Shown: positions 16,620 to 23,048 of the stretch, in pieces
How the letters are laid out: every line of letters starts with the position of its first letter
Numbering within the stretch: position 1 is the first letter of the stretch
DNA from: JBDUDR01 sp040002845
Lineage (GTDB): Bacteria > Actinomycetota > Actinomycetes > Propionibacteriales > Nocardioidaceae
Direction: 5' to 3'
DNA: 25,087 bases
Assembly: GCA_040002845.1 (NCBI GenBank)
Contig: JBDUDR010000025.1
Span: 1 to 25,087, forward strand
Made by a program: the position numbers and the translations under genes
The notes under the pieces: generated by a model
Database searches by the model: none
The model's input: only the letters and a program-made list of their open reading frames with translations
Told to the model about the DNA's origin: nothing

Positions 16620-16632
16620 GACGTCAACCTTA
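16620..16632 (-). promoter_or_regulatory. Likely leaderless bpa promoter
   Basis: On the minus strand, TAAGGT (16632-16627) is followed by seven bases and ATG at 16619. Part of the same sequence (AAGG) could instead act as a weak ribosome site, so leaderless is preferred but not certain. Confidence 0.4.
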
Positions 16633-16692
16633 CGCAGGTCGCGGCTGGCCGACGGAGGGCGCTTCCGCGGCGACGCACAGCGCACGGCACGG

Positions 16693-17670
16693 TCAGGTGC
16701 TGAGCAGGATCTTGCCGATGTGTGAGCTGGCCTCCATCAAGCGATGCGCCTCGGCTGCAGACTCCAGCGGTAGCACAGCGTGCACGATGGGCTTGACTAC
16801 GCCATCCTCGACCAGCGGCCACACATGCTCGCGCACACCGGCGACAATCGTCGCCTTCTCCCCGGAGGGACGTGAGCGCAGGGAGGTGGACAGCACAGCA
16901 GCGCGCTTGCGCATGAGAAGCCGGAGGTCGAGCTCCCCGGATGCGCCGCCCTGCAGGCCGATCACGACCAGCCTGCCGGCGGTTGCGAGCGACTCGAGGT
17001 TGCGGGCGAGGTACTTCGCGCCCATGTTGTCCAAGATGACGTCCGCGCCTTTGCCGTCGGTCGAGGAGCGTACGACCTCCACGAAGTCGTCCTCCCGGTA
17101 GTTGATCGCCACGTCTGCACCGAGCTCGCGGACGAAAGCTGCCTTCTCGTCGGAACCAACCGTGGTGAAGACCGTGGCTCCGAGTGCCTTGGCGAGTTGG
17201 ATTGCCATGGTGCCGATGCCGCCGGAGCCGCCGTGCACCAACAGCCGCTCGTCGGGTCGTAGACCAGCAAGCATGAAGACGTTCGACCACACCGTGCACG
17301 CGATCTCGGGCAGAGCAGCGGCGCTGATCAGGTCAATTCCCCGAGGAGCCGGCAGGACCTGTCCGGCGGGCGCCGCAACCTGGTCGGCGTACGCGCCACC
17401 GGCCAACAGCGCGCACACCCGGTCGCCGATGGACCAGCCACTGACGCCGTCACCCAACGCGCTGATCACTCCTGAGCACTCGAGCCCGAAAACGTCGGTG
17501 GTCCCTGGCGGTGGCGGGTAGAAACCCTGCCGTTGCGACACATCGGCCCGGTTGAGACCGGCCGCGGCGACGTCGACGATCACCTCACCGGTGGCAGCCG
17601 ATGGCGGGTCCACGTCGAAGACCTCGAGCACCTCCGGCCCACCCGGCTCGGACATTCGCACGGCCCTCAC
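16693..17670 (-). CDS. NAD(P)H-quinone oxidoreductase, PIG3-like
   Basis: This 325-residue cytoplasmic protein is of the zinc-free branch of the medium-chain dehydrogenases. It uses NAD(P)H to reduce quinones or similar acceptors. The GroES-like N-terminal half has AAGLNRADVSQRQGFYPPPP (36-55), close to the PIG3/TP53I3 signature. The nucleotide-binding half has VHGGSGGIG (145-153) and ends EAHRLMEASSHIGKILL. The zinc ligands of alcohol dehydrogenases are absent. The start GTG 17670 begins the conserved MRAVRMSEPGGPEVL. It is 73 bp upstream of bpa on the same strand, but bpa appears to have its own promoter. Substrate unknown. Confidence 0.9.
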   Translation of the reverse strand: MRAVRMSEPGGPEVLEVFDVDPPSAATGEVIVDVAAAGLNRADVSQRQGFYPPPPGTTDVFGLECSGVISALGDGVSGWSIGDRVCALLAGGAYADQVAAPAGQVLPAPRGIDLISAAALPEIACTVWSNVFMLAGLRPDERLLVHGGSGGIGTMAIQLAKALGATVFTTVGSDEKAAFVRELGADVAINYREDDFVEVVRSSTDGKGADVILDNMGAKYLARNLESLATAGRLVVIGLQGGASGELDLRLLMRKRAAVLSTSLRSRPSGEKATIVAGVREHVWPLVEDGVVKPIVHAVLPLESAAEAHRLMEASSHIGKILLST

Positions 17671-17682
17671 GACCCCACCCTA
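17671..17682 (-). promoter_or_regulatory. Likely leaderless promoter of the quinone oxidoreductase gene
   Basis: On the minus strand, TAGGGT (17682-17677), then GGGGTC, then GTG at 17670. The box is part of a near-palindrome ACCCTATGGGT (17676-17686), whose other strand gives TATGGG facing the divergent glycohydrolase gene. Confidence 0.5.
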
Positions 17683-17714
17683 TGGGTCACCACCGCGGCT
17701 GCGAGGCTGTGCCC

Positions 17715-18734
17715 ATGCTCGACGTACTGGACCGCGCACTTGGTGCGTTGTACGGGCTCGCGATCGGGGACGCGCTCGGCATGCCCACCCAGTTCCTGTC
17801 GCGGTCTGTGGTGCTCTCGCTGTACGGCCCGTCGCTCACGAGCTTCGAGCCCGGGCCATCCATCAACCCGATCAGCAAGGGCATGCCCGCCGGTACTGTC
17901 ACCGACGACACCCAGCAGGCGGTGATCCTGGGCCGGACGCTGATCGACGGCGGTGGAAGGGTCGACCACCGGCTCCTGGCGGATCGCCTGTTGGCCTGGG
18001 AGAGCCACATGGTCGGTCAAGGCTCGGCAGATCTGCTAGGCCCGTCGACGCGGCGGGCGCTCACCGCGCTCACCCAGGGGGCACCTCTGGACGAGGCCGG
18101 ACGGTGGGGCGACACCAACGGGGCGGCCATGCGGATTGCTCCGGTCGGGATCGCCACCCCGGTTGAGCCGTTGGGCGCCTTCTGCGAGGCGGTCGCGCAG
18201 GCCTCGATGCTGACGCATGGGACGGGCCTGGCTATCGCAGGTGCCTGCGCGGTGGCGGCCGCCGTCAGCGCTGGTCTGGATGGAGCCGACGAGGTGGAAC
18301 TGCTTGATGTCGGCATCGCGGCCGCCGAACACGGGGCGGGGCTCGGCCATTACATGGCTGGTGCGGATGTCGCCGTTCGCATGCGGTGGGCGATTGACCT
18401 GCTCACCGGGCCGGCTCCGGATCGGTCGCGATCGGACCCACTCGATCAGCTCGACCGGCTGGTTGGCACGGGAGTTGCCACCCAGGAGTCGGTCCCCGCC
18501 GCATTCGCCGTGGTCGCCCGGCACTGGGCAGACCCGTGGCAGGCCTGCCTGCTAGCCGCCAGTCTCGGCGGGGACGCCGACACGATCGCCGCGATGGTGG
18601 GGACCATGCTCGGGGCCATGCATGGTCAACAGGGGTTTCCCGCCACTGCTGTCAAGCAGCTCGACGCGGTGAACGACCTGGGTTTCGCCGGTCTCGCTCT
18701 CGCACTGCTCAAACTCCGGGAAACCCGTCGGTGA
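17715..18734 (+). CDS. ADP-ribosylglycohydrolase family protein
   Basis: This 339-residue protein is of the DraG/ARH fold, which removes ADP-ribose from proteins or splits related N-glycosidic bonds with a two-metal centre. Features are GLAIGDALGMPTQ (14-26), the metal-binding TVTDDTQQA (61-69), NGAAMRIAP (135-143), THGTG (167-171) and GGDADTIAAMVG (285-296; Asp287 and Asp289 bind metal). ATG 17715 is preceded by GAGG; GTG 17709, two codons earlier, is possible. The gene overlaps the following PfkB kinase by 4 nt (GTGA), so the two are translated together. The same pair, glycohydrolase then sugar kinase, occurs as yegU-yegV in E. coli. This suggests release and then phosphorylation of a sugar from an N-riboside-like compound rather than protein de-ADP-ribosylation. 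Confidence 0.92.
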   Translation: MLDVLDRALGALYGLAIGDALGMPTQFLSRSVVLSLYGPSLTSFEPGPSINPISKGMPAGTVTDDTQQAVILGRTLIDGGGRVDHRLLADRLLAWESHMVGQGSADLLGPSTRRALTALTQGAPLDEAGRWGDTNGAAMRIAPVGIATPVEPLGAFCEAVAQASMLTHGTGLAIAGACAVAAAVSAGLDGADEVELLDVGIAAAEHGAGLGHYMAGADVAVRMRWAIDLLTGPAPDRSRSDPLDQLDRLVGTGVATQESVPAAFAVVARHWADPWQACLLAASLGGDADTIAAMVGTMLGAMHGQQGFPATAVKQLDAVNDLGFAGLALALLKLRETRR

Positions 18735-19612
18735 GGGGGCGGCTGGTGCTGGTCGGCAGCGCCATCGTCGACATCGTGATGTACGTCGACCGGCTGCCGG
18801 AACGCGGAGGTGACGTGATCGCGACCGGCTCGTCACAGCAGGTTGGGGGTGGTCGCAACGTACTGGCCGCGGCGGCCCGCCAGGGGATGCGCACGGTGTA
18901 CGCCGGCCGGCTGGGCAACGGCCCCTTTGGTGCGCAGATCACGGCAACTCTCATGGCCGAGGGGGTGGAGCTCGCCGTGCCTCCTGTCACCGATGGGGAC
19001 AGCGGCTACTGCGTCGCGCTCATCGAACCAGACGGCGAGCGTACGTTCGCAACCTCGATGGGCGTCGAAGCCCATCTCAGCGAGGACGATCTCGCGATGG
19101 TGACCGTGCACCCGGAAGACACGCTGTACGTGTCGGGGTATGACCTGGTCTACCCGCACGGACCAGTCATCGCCGGCTGGCTGTCACGTACCCCCGATGC
19201 GGGGCTCATCTTCGACCCATCGCCGTTGGTGGACCTGATCGACTCCGAGGTGCTCGGCACGGTCCTGGGGTGCACGCGGTGGCTCAGTCTCAACGCGCGT
19301 GAAGCCGCGGCGCTCGGCGACCATGGCCGCCTGTCGGGCGGCGTGGTTGTACGCACGGCGGAGCGGGGGTGCACCGTTGTACAGGACGGTCGATCAGAGG
19401 AGGTTCCAGGCTTTCAGGTCGATCCGGTCGACACCAACGGCGCCGGCGATGCCCATGTTGGAGCGTTCGCTGCCGCGCTGGCTCGAGGGGATGACCCGGT
19501 GACAGCTGCGCGCGCAGCCAATGCGGCGGCTGCCATCGCCGTGACCCGCCGGGGTCCCGCGAGCTGCCCCACCCTCGCAGAGACAGTTGATTGGCTCAAA
19601 CGTCGTCGATGA
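18731..19612 (+). CDS. PfkB-family sugar/nucleoside kinase
   Basis: This 293-residue cytoplasmic kinase is of the ribokinase fold. It has VGSAIVDIVMYVDRLPERGG (8-27), the first PfkB signature GGGRNVLAAAARQG (39-52) with LGNGPFG (61-67), and the second signature DTNGAGDAHVGAF (234-246), where Asp240 is the catalytic base and GAGD the anion hole. DTNGAGDAH is a variant of the usual DTTGAGD. The length is typical. GTG 18731 overlaps the upstream stop by 4 nt. It converges with the DUF6457 gene, overlapping it by 17 bp at the stop codons. Probably phosphorylates the sugar or nucleoside freed by the glycohydrolase; the substrate is inferred only from context. Confidence 0.92.
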   Translation: MRGRLVLVGSAIVDIVMYVDRLPERGGDVIATGSSQQVGGGRNVLAAAARQGMRTVYAGRLGNGPFGAQITATLMAEGVELAVPPVTDGDSGYCVALIEPDGERTFATSMGVEAHLSEDDLAMVTVHPEDTLYVSGYDLVYPHGPVIAGWLSRTPDAGLIFDPSPLVDLIDSEVLGTVLGCTRWLSLNAREAAALGDHGRLSGGVVVRTAERGCTVVQDGRSEEVPGFQVDPVDTNGAGDAHVGAFAAALARGDDPVTAARAANAAAAIAVTRRGPASCPTLAETVDWLKRRR

Positions 19613-19850
19613 CGTCCGATCCCTGCCGCCTGATGAGCCGAGTGGCGACCTCGGCACAGCTGTCGACGTCGGCGGCTCCGCCACCGCGGGTGGCAGCTGC
19701 GTAGCCGACCAGGAACGCGGTCACCGGAGCGGCCGGTCGCTCGATCGCATGCGCCGCGTCGCGTGCGAGGTCCAACACCTGGGTGATGTCCACGTCGAGC
19801 TCGACGTCGAGCTCGTCGCACAGCAGATCGGTCCAGTCCTGCAAGGTCAT
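19596..19850 (-). CDS. DUF6457 domain protein
   Basis: This 84-residue soluble protein has an acidic segment (DLLCDELDVELDVDITQVL, about 8-26) followed by helices rich in Ala, matching the small DUF6457 domain that often follows or is fused to MobA-like transferases in Actinomycetota. ATG 19850 has AAGGAG six bases before it. It lies 22 bp after the mobA-like gene on the same strand and is surely in one unit with it. Its role is unknown; the pairing suggests a partner in molybdenum cofactor work. Confidence 0.75.
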   Translation of the reverse strand: MTLQDWTDLLCDELDVELDVDITQVLDLARDAAHAIERPAAPVTAFLVGYAAATRGGGAADVDSCAEVATRLIRRQGSDVIDDV

Positions 19851-19872
19851 CGAGGCTCCTTCGGTATCTCCG

Positions 19873-20505
19873 TCAGACTTTCCGCCGTGTCCGGCTGGTG
19901 TCATCAGCGGTGTTCTGGCCCTCGTCCCCACGACGCAACATCGCCTGGGATCGCCTCACGTCGTCCCAGGTGTCACAGTCCAGCGCCTCTGCCCCCACGG
20001 ACGCCACATCGACGATCCGCATGGTCGCGACCAGCGCCCGCATGCTCTGGTTCTGTGGATCGCCCAAGGCATGCAGCGCAGTTGTCAGGGCGTGGCGACG
20101 GTACGCCCCGGCGAGCAGCTGCCGACGCCCATTGTCGTCCACCAGCATGGTGGCGTCTGCCGGTTCAGAGGCGTCCAGCGCGGACCGCAGCCGCTGGATC
20201 GTTTCCGTGGTCAGCATCGGCATGTCGCAGGCGACCACGACAACGACTGAGGCGCGTACCTTCGCGAGCCCCGCGGCGATGGCGGCCACCGGGCCGGTGC
20301 CGGGGGGCTGCTCACGGGTCCAGACGACTCTTCTGGGGAGCGGTCGCGGATTGGCGACCACGACGACCCGATCGGCTGACGCGACGCTCTCGACGGCCCG
20401 TTCGAGCAGGGTGGCTCCGGCCATGTCGAGATCGGCCTTGTCAATGCCGTCGAGCCTGCGCCCGGTGCCTCCGGCGAGCACAATCGCGTCATAGCCCGAG
20501 CCCAT
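19873..20505 (-). CDS. mobA: Molybdenum cofactor guanylyltransferase-like protein
   Basis: This 210-residue cytoplasmic nucleotidyltransferase of the MobA type would attach GMP to molybdopterin to form the dinucleotide cofactor. It has the family start VLAGGTGRRLDGIDKA (9-24), the loop EQPPGTGPVAAI (65-76) and the metal-binding VACDMPML (91-98). The C-terminal tail is basic (RRGDEGQN...RTRRKV). It could be another MobA-like transferase (for instance acting on CTP), which cannot be told apart here. The ATG at 20505 faces the nitrilase GTG across a 35-bp gap. No molybdoenzyme or other moa/moe gene is in the window; the formate dehydrogenase here is the metal-free NAD type. Confidence 0.85.
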   Translation of the reverse strand: MGSGYDAIVLAGGTGRRLDGIDKADLDMAGATLLERAVESVASADRVVVVANPRPLPRRVVWTREQPPGTGPVAAIAAGLAKVRASVVVVVACDMPMLTTETIQRLRSALDASEPADATMLVDDNGRRQLLAGAYRRHALTTALHALGDPQNQSMRALVATMRIVDVASVGAEALDCDTWDDVRRSQAMLRRGDEGQNTADDTSRTRRKV

Positions 20506-20540
20506 GGACCGAGTCTGGCAGGGCTTGGCAGACTGACGGG
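20506..20540. promoter_or_regulatory. Divergent, mirror-image promoter between mobA and the nitrilase gene
   Basis: The 35-bp gap holds CAGACT six bases before each start codon: 20517-20512 on the minus strand before ATG 20505, and 20529-20534 on the plus strand before GTG 20541. The two boxes form a perfect 6-bp inverted repeat 11 bp apart. CAGACT is a tolerated variant of the actinobacterial -10. Neither gene has a ribosome site, so both look leaderless. Confidence 0.5.
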
Positions 20541-21317
20541 GTGCGGGTGGCGATGATTCAGGCGGAGGCCGGGCTCGACAAGGCGGCCAACATCACGATC
20601 GCGGTCGATGCGATCGCGGCAGCGGCCGAGCATCACCCGGACCTGGTGATGCTGCCTGAGGCGTTCATGCACGACTTTGGTACGCCCGAAACCGATCTGG
20701 CTGCCGTGGCTGAACCTCTGGACGGGTCCTTCGTCGGCACCCTGACAGAACAGGCCCGGAAGCACCAGACCGTTGTCGTGGCGGGAATGTTCGAAACCGG
20801 CCCCGACCGCGCGCACGCGTACAACACGGTCGTCGTCGTGGGGCCCGACGGGGCGCTGGTGACGTCGTACCGCAAGGCGCACCTGTACGACTCGTTCGGC
20901 TACCGCGAGTCAGACCGGCTGACAGCCGGCGACTCGGGTCCGGTGACGTTCGCCGCCGCCGGGTTCACCTGCGGCCTGATGACCTGCTACGACCTGCGCT
21001 TTCCGGAGTTCGCCAGGAACCTGGTCGACGCCGATGCACAGGTTCTGCTCGTGCCCGCAGCCTGGGTGCGGGGTCCGCTGAAGGAAGACCACTGGGCGAC
21101 CCTGCTTCGCGCCCGGGCCATCGAGAACACCTGCTATGTGCTGGCGGCGGGACAGTGTGGCCGGAGATACATCGGGTGCAGTATGGTGATCGACCCGATG
21201 GGCGTGGTGGTGGCCGCTTTGGGCGAAGAGTCCGGTTTGGTGGTTGCCGACGTGGATGCGGCCCGGGTGACCGCGGTACGCCGCACTAACCCTTCCCTGC
21301 TGAATCGGCTACGTTGA
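20541..21317 (+). CDS. Nitrilase-superfamily carbon-nitrogen hydrolase
   Basis: This 258-residue cytoplasmic amidase has the Glu-Lys-Cys triad: Glu40 in MLPEAF, Lys112 in YRKAHLYDSFGY, and Cys149 in MTCYDLRFPE. The sequence and length fit the Nit/omega-amidase branch (deaminated glutathione amidase or a small omega-amidase) better than true nitrilases. The GTG at 20541 is chosen because VAMIQAEAG is the conserved first strand and a CAGACT box sits six bases before it; the frame is open for another 950 bp upstream, but only as a shadow of the genes on the other strand. A hairpin follows the stop. The natural substrate is not readable. Confidence 0.92.
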   Translation: MRVAMIQAEAGLDKAANITIAVDAIAAAAEHHPDLVMLPEAFMHDFGTPETDLAAVAEPLDGSFVGTLTEQARKHQTVVVAGMFETGPDRAHAYNTVVVVGPDGALVTSYRKAHLYDSFGYRESDRLTAGDSGPVTFAAAGFTCGLMTCYDLRFPEFARNLVDADAQVLLVPAAWVRGPLKEDHWATLLRARAIENTCYVLAAGQCGRRYIGCSMVIDPMGVVVAALGEESGLVVADVDAARVTAVRRTNPSLLNRLR

Positions 21318-21320
21318 GAG

Positions 21321-21341
21321 GCGCTCAGAACCGGGGAGCGC
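21321..21341 (+). terminator. Hairpin after the nitrilase gene
   Basis: GCGCTC (21321-21326) pairs perfectly with GAGCGC (21336-21341) around a 9-base loop, 3 nt after the stop codon. There is no T-run, so termination strength is uncertain. Confidence 0.35.
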
Positions 21342-21431
21342 GAATCGGGCAGATCGTGCGACAATGACCGTTCCGCGTGGTGCCGGGGGTGGGCGTGGCA
21401 TAGGTGTCCGCGATACCCCTTGGGGGATCTG

Positions 21432-22631
21432 GTGGCTTCGAGCGACCTCGGCGACGGTAGGCCCGGGCGTGCCTCGCATGCCGACCGTAGTGGCCGGCGC
21501 TCGCGGCGCGCCAAGCGCCTCCCGCCCAACCAACGGTCCACCTGGTCGGCCGGTGCGCAGGCCGAGCCGTTCGTGGTGCCGGAGCAGCGCCGTGCACCGC
21601 CCGCCGTGCTTCGCGCGGCGCGGGCACCCGCATTCACACCCGAACCGTCGGGCAGTGTCTTACTCACCGCGTTGACGCTTGTGTTGCTGGCCGCCGGGAT
21701 AGCGGCCGCGGGCACCCGGTTTTGGATTCCGGCGAACGTCCACAACGTGCCGCCACACCTGCCCGGCTACGGCTCGATGGTGCTCACAGGAGTGCTCGTC
21801 GGCATGGTTTCACATCGGCTGATCGGTCCGTGGCGATTGCCTTCGGTGCTCGCCTTCGGAGTCGGCGCGGCAGCGGTCGTGACCGGACGCGTCTGGCTGG
21901 TCGGCGGGGCCGCAAGCCTGGCCGCGGTCTCATCCGGCGTGCTGGCTGTCGTCGTCACCCGGCCGGGCACCTCGGTGTTCAAGACCCTGCGCGAGGTCGT
22001 GGTCGCGGTTGCCATCGCGTACATCGGGGCGCTGGCTGTGGGAGGGTTCGCCGCACCCTTGCAAATCGACACCTTCCGGCTGCTCACGATCGTGGCCACG
22101 GTGTTGGGGTGCCTCGTGGTCGCTCAGCGCCTCGGCGGTGGGTTCGACGAGCTTGACAGGCGGACCATCGGGGTCGTGGTGGCAGCGATCTTTGCGCTGG
22201 TGGTCGCTGTGGTCTACAGCCGGGCGTTCAACACCTGGGCCTCACAGGGGCTCGTGGACGCGGTCGACTCGCTGTCCAATCGGGTGCACGACGCGATAGG
22301 TGCGGTCCCACGGCCGCTGGAATGGATCGTCGGCGTACCAGCCTTGGTGTGGGGAGTGCGGAGCCGCGCCCTCCGGCACCAGGGCTGGTGGATCTGCGCT
22401 TTCGGCGGCATCTCCACTGCCTACATCGCCTCGTCGCTCGGCGAACCGGACGTCGACGTGTCCGAGTCCCTGCTCGGCACCGCGTACGCCGTGCTGATCG
22501 GCGTCGTGCTTGGTCTCGTGCTCGCCGGCTTGGACTCCAGGCTGGCCAGGCCGGATAGCCGTCGATCGCCTCAGGCCGACCCGACTCCGGCCGAACGCGC
22601 CGAGCCTGGTCGCCGCCAGCCCTTGCTGTAA
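21432..22631 (+). CDS. Polytopic membrane protein of unknown function
   Basis: This 399-residue protein belongs to no family I recognise. The first 70 residues are polar, rich in Arg, Ser and Pro, and probably cytoplasmic. About nine hydrophobic helices follow (roughly 76-365), and the short tail (DSRRSPQADPTPAERAEPG) is polar. Polar landmarks are RFWIPANVHNVPPHLPGYGS near the first loop and WASQGLVDAVDSLSNRVHDA between the last helices. GTG 21432 has a GGGGGA four bases before it; TTG 21420 is the longer alternative. The gene is followed 52 bp later by the biotinyl carrier gene, which has its own strong ribosome site; a shared transcript is possible. No promoter is evident in the 90 bp after the hairpin. 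Confidence 0.75.
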   Translation: MASSDLGDGRPGRASHADRSGRRSRRAKRLPPNQRSTWSAGAQAEPFVVPEQRRAPPAVLRAARAPAFTPEPSGSVLLTALTLVLLAAGIAAAGTRFWIPANVHNVPPHLPGYGSMVLTGVLVGMVSHRLIGPWRLPSVLAFGVGAAAVVTGRVWLVGGAASLAAVSSGVLAVVVTRPGTSVFKTLREVVVAVAIAYIGALAVGGFAAPLQIDTFRLLTIVATVLGCLVVAQRLGGGFDELDRRTIGVVVAAIFALVVAVVYSRAFNTWASQGLVDAVDSLSNRVHDAIGAVPRPLEWIVGVPALVWGVRSRALRHQGWWICAFGGISTAYIASSLGEPDVDVSESLLGTAYAVLIGVVLGLVLAGLDSRLARPDSRRSPQADPTPAERAEPGRRQPLL

Positions 22632-22683
22632 CCAGCCAACCGGTGTGCAAGGCTGCGCACAACGCCCTGCCCAGGAGGAGTCT

Positions 22684-22899
22684 GTGCCCCAGGAGATCGT
22701 CTCCGACCTTGTTGCCAACGTCATCAAGATCATGGTCGCGACGGGGGACAAGGTGGATGCCGGTGACACCATCGCGCTGCTGGAGTCGATGAAGATGGAG
22801 ATCCCCGTGCTCGCCGAACAGCCGGGCACAGTCTCGGAGATCAATGTCGCGGAAGGTGACGTCGTACAGGAAGGCGACGTCCTAGCGGTTGTCGACTGA
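22684..22899 (+). CDS. Small biotin/lipoyl carrier protein
   Basis: This 71-residue protein is a single biotinyl/lipoyl domain. The hallmark ESMKMEIPV (34-42) gives Lys37 as the attachment site, and MKM favours biotin over lipoate. It has the expected beta-hairpin repeats (VATGDKVDAGDTIALLE and VAEGDVVQEGDVLAVVD). It resembles the stand-alone mycobacterial Rv3221c (TB7.3) rather than a full acetyl-CoA carboxylase carrier, since the Pro/Ala-rich N-terminal linker is absent. The GTG at 22684 is preceded by AGGAGG at ideal spacing. No biotin-dependent carboxylase is in the window; its partner is unknown. Confidence 0.92.
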   Translation: MPQEIVSDLVANVIKIMVATGDKVDAGDTIALLESMKMEIPVLAEQPGTVSEINVAEGDVVQEGDVLAVVD

Positions 22900-22953
22900 G
22901 CAGTCGCCGCAGAATGCGACAATCTCTGTTCGGGCGGACCGTTGGTGCGCCTT

Positions 22954-23042
22954 GGAGGGGTGCCGGAGTGGCCTATCGGAACCGCCTTGAAAGCGGTCGC
23001 TGGCAGCGATGTCAGCCGCGGGTTCGAATCCCGCCTCCTCCG
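22954..23042 (+). tRNA. tRNA-Ser (anticodon UGA)
   Basis: An 89-base class II tRNA. The acceptor stem GGAGGGG pairs with CTCCTCC (23035-23041, one G-U pair), the anticodon stem ACCGC/GCGGT flanks loop CTTGAAA with anticodon TGA at 22988-22990, a long variable arm follows, and the T-arm is GCGGG TTCGAAT CCCGC. The discriminator is G (23042); CC follows but the final A of CCA is not encoded. It reads UCA and other UCN codons. The convergent formate dehydrogenase gene ends only 6 bp away. Confidence 0.96.
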
Positions 23043-23048
23043 CCGGGC

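Noticed and set aside
19587..20540. In-frame extension of the nitrilase over 318 codons
   Set aside because: It is antisense to the mobA-like and DUF6457 genes and rich in Arg/Pro/Ser; the family starts at VAMIQAEAG.
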